A DNA stretch of 64,000 nucleotides from Variovorax davisae (GTDB lineage: Bacteria; Pseudomonadota; Gammaproteobacteria; Burkholderiales; Burkholderiaceae_C): NCBI RefSeq assembly GCF_030316845.1, contig NZ_JASZYS010000004.1, positions 248,001-312,000 of the forward strand, read 5' to 3'. Shown in pieces: positions 27,960 through 37,065 of this stretch. Under the pieces are notes generated by a model. That model was not told the DNA's origin, did not search any database, and worked only from the letters and a program-made list of their open reading frames with translations. The translations under genes were made by a program, and so were the position numbers. Within the stretch, counting starts at the first letter, position 1. The number at the start of each line of letters is the position of its first letter.

Positions 27960-28580
27960 TCAGGGGATGTTCAGCGCGGCGAAGGTGTCGGCGCGTGCGC
28001 GGCGCTGTGCGGAGTAGCGCAGCCGCTGAGCGTGGACGATCGCTTTCAGGTCGAAAAGTGCGCGCTCAAATACCTCGTTGATTATAACGAAGTCGAATTC
28101 CGATGCACGCGCCATCTCTTCGGCGGCATTCTGGAGGCGCAATTCGATGATCGAGGCGCTGTCCTCGCCGCGCCGCTCGAGCCGCGAACGCAGCTCTTCC
28201 CAGCTGGGCGGGAGGATGAAGATCATCACCGCGTTGGCGAAGGTCTTGCGGATCTGCAGCGCGCCCTGGAAGTCGATCTCGAGGATCACGTCGGCGCCCT
28301 GGGCGATCCGTTCCTCGATCGCCTTCTTGGAGGTGCCGTAGCGCTGGCCGTGCACATGCGCCCATTCGACGAAGGCGTCGGCCTCGACCATGGCGTCGAA
28401 TTCGGGGTGCGAGGCGAAGAAGTACTCGCGGCCGTGCTTCTCCTGGCCGCGCGGCGGGCGGGTGGTGTGCGAGACCGAGGGCTGGACGGCCGAGTCGAGC
28501 TCCATCAGCGCCTTGACCAGGCTCGATTTGCCGGCGCCGCTGGGCGCTGCGACCACGAAGATGTTGCCGGGGTAGTCCAT
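27960..28580 (-). CDS. gmk: Guanylate kinase
   Basis: Phosphorylates GMP to GDP. The 206-residue enzyme has the P-loop APSGAGKSS (residues 12-20), the GMP-binding segment [19 protein letters not shown], and [15 protein letters not shown]. The ATG at 28580 (MDYPGN) gives the expected length. It opens the gmk-rpoZ unit. A 55-bp gap separates it from the upstream WYL regulator gene on the same strand. Confidence 0.97.
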   Translation of the reverse strand: MDYPGNIFVVAAPSGAGKSSLVKALMELDSAVQPSVSHTTRPPRGQEKHGREYFFASHPEFDAMVEADAFVEWAHVHGQRYGTSKKAIEERIAQGADVILEIDFQGALQIRKTFANAVMIFILPPSWEELRSRLERRGEDSASIIELRLQNAAEEMARASEFDFVIINEVFERALFDLKAIVHAQRLRYSAQRRARADTFAALNIP

Positions 28581-28635
28581 GGATTCTTTGTTCGATGCCC
28601 AGCCAGCCCGGGCGCGAGGCCGGCCGAAACGGGCG

Positions 28636-29574
28636 TCAGCGGCTGGATGCGGCGGTGTCGTCGCGTTGGCGGGAACCCTGTAGTTTATCAGCCGGGGTCG
28701 CCGGCCCCGGCGGCCGGTAGCCCGGCGCCAGCAGTGCGTTGGCCGCGCCGTAGAGCACCAGCGGGTCGCGCAGGCCGAGGGCGTACTCGGGGCCGCGCAG
28801 GCCGAGGTCGGGCGAGCAGTCGACGTTCCAGCGCCGCAGCATGTAGCCGGCGTTGGCGGCCCGCACCCGAATGCGCAGCACCCCCTCGGGCATGTCGTAG
28901 TCGCGCCGGATGACGTCGGGGCGGGGGTGCGAGGGGTGGGGCAATAGTTCGAGCTCGACGATCCGGCTCCACTGGACATCGTGCTCGGCGCTCTCGCCGG
29001 GGCCGACCGCGCTGTCGGCGAGCACCACCGGCGACTCGATCCGGGTCAGCACGAAATCCCGGAACTCGGCCGACTTGCGGTCGAAGGCCCGGACGTGCCA
29101 GCGCACGCCTGAATCGACCAGGGCGAAGGGGACCACTTCGCGCTCGCCCGGCGGTCCGGACAGCGAGTGGTAGACCAGCCGCACGGCCTTGCCGCAGTGG
29201 ATGGCGCGGGTGACCGGTGCCAGCACGTCCATCCGTGGCCGGCTGAGCGCGGTGGGAATCTCGCAGCGCAGCAGCGGCGACAGGTCTTCGGCCGCGCCCT
29301 GGCCGAAGCCCTGCGACAGGGCGCTCAACACGCGCTGGGGCGCATGCTCGAACAGCGGCTTGAAGGTGGCGCTCGGCAGGTACAGCTTGCGGGTGCCGTC
29401 GAAGTCGAGGTTGGCGGGCGCAGCGTCGCGGTATTGCGCGATGTCGCGGGTGGCCCCGGCCGGGCCCATGCCGAAGCGGGCGACCAGGTCGGAGCGCCGC
29501 AATTCACCCAGGAAATAGAGCCGGAAGTCGATGTACGACAGGCGTTCGAGCTGGGCGCGGGGGATCGGCGGCAT
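28636..29574 (-). CDS. WYL-domain transcriptional regulator (BrxR/CapW-like)
   Basis: A 312-residue regulator. The N-terminal winged helix reads [40 protein letters not shown], which resembles the BrxR/CapW type controlling phage-defence operons. The WYL domain (about 120-200) has [12 protein letters not shown] and [18 protein letters not shown], and a C-terminal WCX-like part follows. WYL domains sense nucleic acid or nucleotide ligands. It is divergent from the SbcCD-like/RecCBD genes, with 95 AT-rich bases and two palindromes between, so it probably represses or activates that operon. The BrxR/CapW similarity is recalled, not computed. Confidence 0.85.
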   Translation of the reverse strand: MPPIPRAQLERLSYIDFRLYFLGELRRSDLVARFGMGPAGATRDIAQYRDAAPANLDFDGTRKLYLPSATFKPLFEHAPQRVLSALSQGFGQGAAEDLSPLLRCEIPTALSRPRMDVLAPVTRAIHCGKAVRLVYHSLSGPPGEREVVPFALVDSGVRWHVRAFDRKSAEFRDFVLTRIESPVVLADSAVGPGESAEHDVQWSRIVELELLPHPSHPRPDVIRRDYDMPEGVLRIRVRAANAGYMLRRWNVDCSPDLGLRGPEYALGLRDPLVLYGAANALLAPGYRPPGPATPADKLQGSRQRDDTAASSR

Positions 29575-29580
29575 GCCGGG

Positions 29581-29602
29581 ATGGTAACCTGATCGTCACC
29601 AT
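29581..29602. promoter_or_regulatory. Palindrome next to the WYL regulator start
   Basis: ATGGTAAC-CTGATC-GTCACCAT has 8-bp arms with one mismatch and a 6-bp spacer. It lies 6 bp upstream of the regulator's ATG and so could be an autoregulatory operator. Confidence 0.5.
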
Positions 29603-29627
29603 AAAAGATCAAAAAGCCAATTTAATC

Positions 29628-29642
29628 TCATCAAAATGATGA
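29628..29642. promoter_or_regulatory. Palindrome upstream of the nuclease operon
   Basis: TCATCA-AAA-TGATGA is a perfect 6-bp inverted repeat in the AT-rich stretch before the SbcD-like gene. A TGTAAT (29643-29648) next to it could be a -10 box, so a bound regulator would block the promoter. Confidence 0.4.
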
Positions 29643-29669
29643 TGTAATAGCGCAAAGGGACTCCGCACC

Positions 29670-30821
29670 ATGACTCGCTTTCTGCATACCGCCGATTGGC
29701 AGATCGGCCGCCAGTTCGCCACCTTCGACCCCGAGCACGCGCCCATCCTGGCCGAGGCGCGCATCGCCGCGGTCGAGCGGCTGGCCGAGCTGGCCACCGG
29801 GCACCGGGTCGACGCCGTGCTGGTGGCCGGCGACGTCTTCGATGCCCAGACCGTGTCGGAGCGCACCGTGCGCCGCCTGTTCAATGCGCTGGCTGGCTAT
29901 GCCGGGCCGTGGCTCATGATCCCCGGCAACCACGACGCCGCCCTGGCCGAGAGCGTCTGGACCCGCGCCCAGCGCCTGGGCGTGGTGCCGCCCAACGCCC
30001 ATCTGCTGCTGGCGCCCGAGCTGCGGCTGTTCGAGGCGCAGGGCTTCGCGGTGCTGCCGGCACCGCTGACGCAGCGCCACACCTACAACGACCTCACGGC
30101 CTGGTTCGACACGGCCGAGACGCCGGCCGGTCTGTTGCGCATCGGCCTGGGCCACGGAAGCGTGCAGGGCATCCTGGCCGAAGGCATCGATTCGGCCAAT
30201 CCGCTGGCGCCGGACCGCGCCGCCAGCGCCCGGCTCGACTACCTGGCGCTGGGCGACTGGCACGGCTGCAAGCGCATCGACGCCCGCACCTGGTATGCCG
30301 GCACGCCCGAGCCCGACCGCTTCAAGGCCAACGACGCCGGGCAGGCGCTGCTGGTGGAGATCGCCGCGCCGGGCGCCGAGCCGCAGGTCACGCCGCTGGC
30401 GGTCGGCCAGTTCCAGTGGCACCTGCTGGGGACCCAGCTGCATGTGGCGAGCGACCTCGACGCCCTGCTGGAAGAGCTGGCGGGGCTCGGCGCCCAGGAC
30501 GTGGTCGACCTGCGGGTGCAGGGGCGCATCGACCTGGCGGGCCGGCAGCGGCTGCAGGCCGCGGTCGGCAGCGCCGAGGCGCGGGCGCGCCATCTGCAGG
30601 CCGACCTGTCGGCCCTGCAGCTGGTGCCGACCGAGGAGGACATCGCCGGCCTGCAGGCCGACGGCTACCTGGGCGAGGTGATCGCCGAACTGCGCGAAGC
30701 CCAGGGCGGCGCCGACCCGCAGGCGCGGATCGCCCAGGAGGCGCTGGCCCTGCTGACCACCGCGCTGCTGCAGCGCGCCCCGGCGCTGGCGATCGTCCCG
30801 ATGGAGGCGGCCGCCGCATGA
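29670..30821 (+). CDS. SbcD/YhaO-like DNA repair exonuclease subunit
   Basis: A 383-residue calcineurin-like metallophosphoesterase. The metal motifs are AGDVFD (residues 53-58), PGNHD (85-89), GLGHGSV and LGDWHG. The first motif is HTADWQIG: the usual D-x-H of Mre11/SbcD has Gln at the third position (Gln11), a variant that may alter one metal site. The C-terminal 130 residues are helical and likely bind the partner ATPase. It is the first gene of a rightward run with the SMC-like ATPase and recC, recB and recD. The likely activity is manganese-dependent nuclease on DNA ends. Confidence 0.88.
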   Translation: MTRFLHTADWQIGRQFATFDPEHAPILAEARIAAVERLAELATGHRVDAVLVAGDVFDAQTVSERTVRRLFNALAGYAGPWLMIPGNHDAALAESVWTRAQRLGVVPPNAHLLLAPELRLFEAQGFAVLPAPLTQRHTYNDLTAWFDTAETPAGLLRIGLGHGSVQGILAEGIDSANPLAPDRAASARLDYLALGDWHGCKRIDARTWYAGTPEPDRFKANDAGQALLVEIAAPGAEPQVTPLAVGQFQWHLLGTQLHVASDLDALLEELAGLGAQDVVDLRVQGRIDLAGRQRLQAAVGSAEARARHLQADLSALQLVPTEEDIAGLQADGYLGEVIAELREAQGGADPQARIAQEALALLTTALLQRAPALAIVPMEAAAA

Positions 30822-30882
30822 GCCCCCGCCCGGCCGTTCAGAAGGGGTCTCGCACCGCAGTGCGAAGCACGGAGGTTCTCCG

Positions 30883-33543
30883 ATGAACCTCCAGATCACC
30901 CGGCTGCGCGTCGAGCAGCTGCGGCGCTTCCGAAAGCCGCTGGAGCTGCGCGGCTTCGAGCCCGGCCTCAACATCCTGAGCGCGCCCAACGAGGCCGGCA
31001 AGAGCACCCTGGTGCGGGCCATCCGCGCCGCCTTCTTCGAACGCCACCGCTCCACCGTGGTGGAAGACCTGCGCCCCTGGGGCGAGGGCAGCGGAGCGGC
31101 GCCGCAGGTCGAACTCGACTTCGTGCTCGACGGCCAGCCGCACCAGCTGGTCAAGAGCTTCCTCGGCAAGAAGCGCTGCACCCTGCGCATCGGCGTGCGC
31201 ACGCTGGACGGCATCGAGGCCGAAGACCACCTGGCCCAGCGCTTCGGCTTCGCCTTCGCCAGCAAGGGCGCCAGCAAGTCGGAGCACTGGGGCATTCCGG
31301 GCCTGCTGTGGGTGGAGCAGGGCACCGGCCAGGAGCTCGACGTCGACCCCGCGCGCGACCACCTGCACGATGCGCTGCAGGGGCAGGTCGGCGCCGCGGC
31401 AGGAGCGCTGGCGGCCACCGGCGGCGACGAGCTGCTGGACCGGTTCCGGGTCCAGCGCAACGAACTGCTGACCAGCACCGGCAAGCCGCGCGCGGCCTAC
31501 CTCGAAGCTGGCGAGGCGATCGCCGGCTGGCAGTCGCAGGCCGAGGCGCTCGACCTCCAGATCGCCGGCTATCGCCAGCAGGTCGACCAGCTGGCGGCGC
31601 TGCGCCTCGCGCATCGGGCCGACGAAGCGGCGCGGCCCTGGGACACGCTGCGCCAGGCCTTGGCCGACGCCCGGCAGCGCCAGCAGGCCCTGGCGGAGAG
31701 CCAGGCCCAGCTGCAGAACGACCGGACCCGGCTGCTGCAGCTCGAAGGCACGCGCGGCCTGCTGGTGAAGGAAGTCGACGGATTGGCGCGACAGCAGTCC
31801 GACGCCGCCCAGCGCGGGCAGGCGCTGGCCCAGGCCGCCGAGCAGCTGCAGGCGGCGGATGCCGCGGTGGCCACGGCGCGCGCGCACGCCGAATCGGCCC
31901 GCGCGCGCGCCCACGCGGCCCGCGAGGCCTCGCGCGTCGCGCGCCAGGAGGACCAGCGCGGCCATCTGCGCCAGCAGGTGGCGCAGGCCCAGGCCGAGCT
32001 GGCCCGCAGCGACGACGCGCTGCGGCGCGCCGAGGAAGCGCAGCAGCGCCTGGCCGCGTTGCGTGCCGGCGCGGCCCGGGCGCCGGCCATCGCCAAGGCC
32101 CAGGTCCAGCGCCTGGTCGAGCTCGACCGTGCCGAACGCGACGCCGCACTGCGGCGCCAGGCCGTTGCCACGCGGCTGCAGTTCGCGCTGCCGGAGGGCG
32201 TGGTCCTCGGCCTGCAGACGCACGCGGAAAGCGGGCAACTGCAAGCTGCCGGTGAACGGCTGCTCGATGCGCCCACCACGCTGCGGCTGCCCGGCGGCGG
32301 CGAACTGGTCATCACGCCGGGCGGCGAAGACCTGGCGCAACTGGCCCGCCGCCACGCCGAGGCGCAGCAGGCGCTGCGCGCGGCCTTGCAGGCATCGGGC
32401 GTGGCCGACCTTGCCGAAGCGCAGGCGCGGCTCGCCACAGCGGCCGAACGGGAGGCCCAGCTGCGGCTGGCCGAGCAGGCGCTGGCCATCGTCGCGCCCC
32501 AGGGGCTGGAGCCGCTGCGGGGTGCGCACGCCGAGGCGCAGTCGCGCATCCGCAGCGCCCAGGAAGCATTGGCGCGCCTGCCCGAAGTCCCGTCGGAAGC
32601 CGTGCTGCCGGCCGACCAAGCCGAAGCGGCGCAAGACGCGGCGACGGCCACCGAACAAGCGAGCACCGCCGCATTGGCACAGGCCCAGCGTCGCCAGGCG
32701 GCCGCACAAAGCCTGCGTGACACCGCGCAGCACGAGCACCTCGCGGCCCAGGCGGCACTGGCCGATCCGGCGCGCACGCAGCGCCAGTCCGAAGCGCAGG
32801 CGCAACTGCTGGCCACCGGCGCCGAGCATGCCGCGCTGGCCGCGCGGATCGAGGCGGCCAGCGCCCAGGTGCGCGAGGCTCGGCCCGACATCGTGGCCCA
32901 GGACATCGACCGCCTGCAGCGCAGCATCGAGCAGATGACGCGCAGCCACCAGCAGCGCCGCGAGGACATCCTGCTGCTCGAGAACACGCTGCAGCAGGCC
33001 GGTGCCCAGGGGCTGGAGGAGCAGCGCGACGCCCTGGCTGGCCGGTTGGCCCAGGCCCGGCGCCGCCATGCCGAACTGCAGCGCCGCGCCGAGGCGCTCG
33101 ACCTGCTGTGCAGCAAGCTCGACGCCAAGCGCCAGGCCACGCTGGCCCGGCTGCAGGCGCCCTTGCAGGCGCGGCTGCAGCATTACCTGCCGCTGCTGCT
33201 GCCGGGTGCCACGGTGCAGATCGACGCCGGCCTCGCGCCGGGCACCCTGCTGCGCACGCAGGCCGACGGCGCGGTCGAATCGGGCCAGGTGCAGGACCTG
33301 AGCTTCGGCGCCCGCGAGCAGCTCGGCCTGATCAGCCGCTTCGCCTACGCCGACCTGCTGCAGCAGGCCGGCCGGCCGACCCTGCTGATCCTCGACGACG
33401 CTTTGGTGCACAGCGACGCGCCGCGCCTGGCGCAGATGAAGCGCGTGCTCTTCGATGCCGCGCAGCGCCACCAGGTGCTGCTGTTCACCTGCCACCCGCA
33501 GAATTGGCAGGACATGGGCGTGGCACTTCGGCCCCTGTCCTGA
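30883..33543 (+). CDS. SbcC/YhaN-like SMC ATPase
   Basis: An 886-residue SMC/Rad50-type ATPase, probable partner of the nuclease at 29670. The N-terminal Walker A is SAPNEAGKST (33-42) within FEPGLNILSAPNEAG, the YhaN/SbcC style. A long Ala/Gln/Arg-rich coiled coil spans about residues 200-790. The C-terminal signature lies near LSFGAREQLGLISR, and Walker B is LLILDDALVHSD. No zinc-hook CxxC is seen at the coiled-coil middle. GGAGG lies 7 bases before the ATG, and a small hairpin (30850-30865) precedes it. Confidence 0.87.
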   Translation: MNLQITRLRVEQLRRFRKPLELRGFEPGLNILSAPNEAGKSTLVRAIRAAFFERHRSTVVEDLRPWGEGSGAAPQVELDFVLDGQPHQLVKSFLGKKRCTLRIGVRTLDGIEAEDHLAQRFGFAFASKGASKSEHWGIPGLLWVEQGTGQELDVDPARDHLHDALQGQVGAAAGALAATGGDELLDRFRVQRNELLTSTGKPRAAYLEAGEAIAGWQSQAEALDLQIAGYRQQVDQLAALRLAHRADEAARPWDTLRQALADARQRQQALAESQAQLQNDRTRLLQLEGTRGLLVKEVDGLARQQSDAAQRGQALAQAAEQLQAADAAVATARAHAESARARAHAAREASRVARQEDQRGHLRQQVAQAQAELARSDDALRRAEEAQQRLAALRAGAARAPAIAKAQVQRLVELDRAERDAALRRQAVATRLQFALPEGVVLGLQTHAESGQLQAAGERLLDAPTTLRLPGGGELVITPGGEDLAQLARRHAEAQQALRAALQASGVADLAEAQARLATAAEREAQLRLAEQALAIVAPQGLEPLRGAHAEAQSRIRSAQEALARLPEVPSEAVLPADQAEAAQDAATATEQASTAALAQAQRRQAAAQSLRDTAQHEHLAAQAALADPARTQRQSEAQAQLLATGAEHAALAARIEAASAQVREARPDIVAQDIDRLQRSIEQMTRSHQQRREDILLLENTLQQAGAQGLEEQRDALAGRLAQARRRHAELQRRAEALDLLCSKLDAKRQATLARLQAPLQARLQHYLPLLLPGATVQIDAGLAPGTLLRTQADGAVESGQVQDLSFGAREQLGLISRFAYADLLQQAGRPTLLILDDALVHSDAPRLAQMKRVLFDAAQRHQVLLFTCHPQNWQDMGVALRPLS

Positions 33544-33552
33544 CATCCCGCA

Positions 33553-36500
33553 ATGACCGACACCGCTCTCTCTACCGGCTTCATGGCCGTGCACAGCAAC
33601 CACCCGGAAGCGCTGCGCGACCTGATGCTCGCCTGGATGGCGCGCCATCCGCTGGCGCCGCTGGAGGACGAGTGGGTGCTGGTGCAGAGCAACGGCGTGG
33701 CGCAGTGGCTGCGGCTGTCGCTGGCGCGGGATCCGGCCCAGGGCGGCGTCGGGATCGCGGCGGCGCTGCAGACCGAGCTGCCGGCCAGCTTCATCTGGCA
33801 GGCCTACCGCACGGTGCTCGGCGCTGCGGCCGTGCCCGCTGCCTCGCCCTTCGACAAGCCCCTGCTGGTCTGGCGCCTGATGCGCCTGCTGCCGGCGCTG
33901 CTCGAAGAAGCTGTGTTCGCGCCGCTGCGCCGCTTCCTGGCCGATGACGCCGACCTGCGCAAGCGCCATCAACTGGCCGAGCGCCTGGCCGACCTGTTCG
34001 ACCAGTACCAGGTCTACCGCGCCGACTGGCTGGCCGGCTGGGCCGAAGGCCACGACCGGATCGTCGCCAGCCGCTCGGGCGCCCAGCCGGTGCCCGACGA
34101 GCTGCGCTGGCAGCCGCGCCTGTGGCGCGCGCTGCTGGACGACGTCGGCCCGGCCGGCGCCGCCCACGGCCGGGCCGCCGTGCACCAGCGCTTCATGGCC
34201 GCGGCCGCCGACTGGCAGGGCGAGCGCCCGGCCGGACTGCCGCGCCGGCTGGTGGTGTTCGGCGTCTCCTCGCTGCCGCAGCAGTCGCTCGAGGTGCTGG
34301 GCGCGCTGGCGCGCTGGATGCAGGTGCTGATGTGCGTGCACAACCCCTGCGAGCACGACTGGTCGCACATCGTGGCCGACAAGGACCTGCTGTGCGCCGA
34401 GCGCCTGCGGCAGCGCCGGCGTCCGGGCGGCGAAGGCGCGATCGCCGAAGAGAGCCTGCACCTGCATGCCCAGCCGCTGCTGGCCGCCTGGGGTAAGCAG
34501 GGCCGCGACTTCATCCGCCTGCTCGACGCCCACGATGCGCAGGAGTCCTATGCGCAGAACTTCGATGCCATCGGCCAGCGCATCGACTGCTTCGACCCCA
34601 ACCCGCAGGACACGCTGCTGCGCCAGCTGCAGGACGACATCCGCGACCTGCGTCCGCTGGCCGAGACCCGCGCTCGGTGGCCGGCGGTCGACGCCGGCAG
34701 TGACCGCTCGATCCGCTTCCACGTGACGCACGGCCCGCAGCGCGAGGTCGAGGTGCTGCACGACCAGCTGCTCAGCGCCTTCGCCGCCGACCCCACGCTG
34801 CGTCCGCGCGACGTGATCGTGATGGTGCCCGACGTCGCGGCCTACGCGCCGCACATCCAGGCCGTGTTCGGCCTGCTCGGCGCCGACGATCCGCGCCACC
34901 TGCCCTACACGCTGGCCGACCAGGGCCAGCGCCATCACGACCCGCTGCTGGGTGCGCTCGAGAAGCTGCTGGCGCTGCCGCAGTCGCGCATCGCGGTGAG
35001 CGACCTGCTCGACTGGCTCGAAGTGCCGGCCCTGCGCGCGCGCTTCGGCATCGACGAGAACCAGCTGCCGCTGCTGCACCGCTGGATCTCGGCCGCCAAC
35101 ATCCGCTGGGGCCTGCATGCCGAGCAGCGCCGCCGGCTCGACCTGCCCGGGGCGCTGGCGCAGAACAGCTGGGACTTCGGCCTGCAGCGCATGCTGCTGG
35201 GCTACGCGGTGGGCACCGGCGAGGCCTGGGAAGAGGTCGAGCCGCTCGACGAAGTGGGCGGCCTCGACGCCGCGCTGCTCGGCCCGCTGGTGCAGCTGCT
35301 GGCCACGCTCGAAGCGCATTGGCGCACGCTGGCCACGCCGGCAGCGCCCGCGGAATGGGGCGTTCGGCTGCGGGCCCTGCTGGGCGACTTCTTCGCCGCC
35401 GACGAGGACAGCGACGGCTTCACGCTGAAGCGGCTCGAAATGTCGCTGCAGCAGTGGCTGGACGCCTGCGCCAGCGCCGGCCTGGCCGAGGCGATTCCGC
35501 TGTCGGTGGTCCGCGAGCACTGGCTGGCGCAGATCGACCAGCCGACGCTCAACCAGCCCTTCTTCGCTGGCGCCGTGACCTTCGCGACCCTGATGCCGAT
35601 GCGCGCGATCCCGTTCCGCGTGGTGGCCCTGCTGGGCATGAACGACGGCGACTATCCGCGCAGCCGCGTGCCGATGGATTTCGACCTGATGGGCCACGAC
35701 TGGCGCCCCGGCGACCGCTCGCGGCGCGAGGACGATCGCTACCTCTTCCTCGAAGCGCTGCTGTCGGCGCGCGAGCAGCTGCACATCAGCTGGGTTGGCC
35801 GCAGCATCCTCGACCATTCGGAGCGGCCGCCCTCGGTGCTGGTGGCGCAGCTGCGCGACCATCTGGCGGCCGGCTGGCGGCTGGCGGGCGACGCGGAAAC
35901 GCCGGACGCCGGCCTGCGGCTGCTGCATGCGCTGACCGTGGAGCATCGCCTGCAGCCGTTCCATCCCGCCTACTTCACGCTCGGCGGCGATGCGCGCCTG
36001 TTCAGCCATGCGCGTGAATGGCGGGCCGGCCTGGTGCCCCGGCCATCGGTGGCAGCCGATGCCGGCGCCCTGCCGCCCTGGCGCTTCGACGGCCCGCTGA
36101 CGCTGCGCCTGCTGGCCGACTTCCTCAAGGACCCGGTGAAGAGCTTCTTCCGCCAGCGGCTGGGTGTCCACTTCGAGGCCGCCGATCCGGTCGGCGAGGA
36201 TGAGGAGCCCTTCGCCATCGACGCGCTCGAAAACTGGCAGCTGCAGAACGAGCTGATCCAGGCCCAGCGGGCGGCCATCGAGGCCGGCGGCTCGCGCGAA
36301 GAGGCGCTGGCCACGCAGCTCGCCCGCATGGCGCGCCGCGGCGACCTGCCGGCCGGCCACTTTGCCGCCCTGGTTCAGGAGCGCCTGGCCGAGCCGATGG
36401 AAAAGATGTTCGCCGAGTACGCGAAGGCGCTGGCCGAATGGCCCGAGCCCGTGCCCGACGCCGCGCTGGACCACCTGCCGGAGGGCCGGCCCGAGGCGCT

Positions 36501-37065
36501 GCGCCTCGCCGACTGGCTGGGCGGCCTGCGCGCCAACGCGGCCGGCGAGCGCTGCCGCCTGCTGCTCGACAGCGGCAGCCTGGTCAAGGACCGAAGCTAC
36601 CGGCTCGACAAGCTGGTGCCGTTCTGGATCGCGCACCTGGCGGCGCACCTGGAGGGTGGATCGCTCACCAGCCGGATCGTCAGCAAGGCCGGCAGCGTGA
36701 CGCTGCATCCGCTGCCGCAGGCGCAGGCGCGCGCTGGGTGGTCGGTGCTGCTGGATGCCTGGCAGCAGGGCCTGGACCGGCCGTTGCCGCTGGCGCTGCG
36801 CAGCGCCCTGGCCTGGCTGGGCAAGGGCGGCACGCAGGCCGACATCGACGCCGGCGCGCCGCGCGAAGCCGCGCGCGCCTGCTACGAGGACAGCGACCCG
36901 GCCTACGGCAAGTTCGGCGAGTGCGACGGCAACGCCTACCTGGCCCGCGCGTTCCCGAATTTCGAATCCCTGTGGGCCGGCGGCGAGTTCGCCCGCCGGG
37001 CGCTGGCGCTGCTGCAGCCGATGCGCGATGCGGTCGGCCGGGCGCCGGAAAAGGAAGCCGAATGA
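33553..37065 (+). CDS. recC: RecBCD enzyme subunit RecC
   Basis: The gamma subunit of exonuclease V, which recognises Chi and splits the DNA strands. The 1170-residue length matches the family. The N terminus has the RecC-type helicase-like fold with FMAVHSNHPEALRDLML and VLVQSNGVAQWLRL. Later blocks VTFATLMPMRAIPFRVVALLGMNDGDYPR and YLFLEALLSAREQLHISWVG are diagnostic. The C-terminal nuclease-like domain lacks an obvious active site, as in E. coli RecC. The ATG is 9 bp after the SMC-like gene and the stop overlaps recB (ATGA). Confidence 0.95.
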   Translation: MTDTALSTGFMAVHSNHPEALRDLMLAWMARHPLAPLEDEWVLVQSNGVAQWLRLSLARDPAQGGVGIAAALQTELPASFIWQAYRTVLGAAAVPAASPFDKPLLVWRLMRLLPALLEEAVFAPLRRFLADDADLRKRHQLAERLADLFDQYQVYRADWLAGWAEGHDRIVASRSGAQPVPDELRWQPRLWRALLDDVGPAGAAHGRAAVHQRFMAAAADWQGERPAGLPRRLVVFGVSSLPQQSLEVLGALARWMQVLMCVHNPCEHDWSHIVADKDLLCAERLRQRRRPGGEGAIAEESLHLHAQPLLAAWGKQGRDFIRLLDAHDAQESYAQNFDAIGQRIDCFDPNPQDTLLRQLQDDIRDLRPLAETRARWPAVDAGSDRSIRFHVTHGPQREVEVLHDQLLSAFAADPTLRPRDVIVMVPDVAAYAPHIQAVFGLLGADDPRHLPYTLADQGQRHHDPLLGALEKLLALPQSRIAVSDLLDWLEVPALRARFGIDENQLPLLHRWISAANIRWGLHAEQRRRLDLPGALAQNSWDFGLQRMLLGYAVGTGEAWEEVEPLDEVGGLDAALLGPLVQLLATLEAHWRTLATPAAPAEWGVRLRALLGDFFAADEDSDGFTLKRLEMSLQQWLDACASAGLAEAIPLSVVREHWLAQIDQPTLNQPFFAGAVTFATLMPMRAIPFRVVALLGMNDGDYPRSRVPMDFDLMGHDWRPGDRSRREDDRYLFLEALLSAREQLHISWVGRSILDHSERPPSVLVAQLRDHLAAGWRLAGDAETPDAGLRLLHALTVEHRLQPFHPAYFTLGGDARLFSHAREWRAGLVPRPSVAADAGALPPWRFDGPLTLRLLADFLKDPVKSFFRQRLGVHFEAADPVGEDEEPFAIDALENWQLQNELIQAQRAAIEAGGSREEALATQLARMARRGDLPAGHFAALVQERLAEPMEKMFAEYAKALAEWPEPVPDAALDHLPEGRPEALRLADWLGGLRANAAGERCRLLLDSGSLVKDRSYRLDKLVPFWIAHLAAHLEGGSLTSRIVSKAGSVTLHPLPQAQARAGWSVLLDAWQQGLDRPLPLALRSALAWLGKGGTQADIDAGAPREAARACYEDSDPAYGKFGECDGNAYLARAFPNFESLWAGGEFARRALALLQPMRDAVGRAPEKEAE

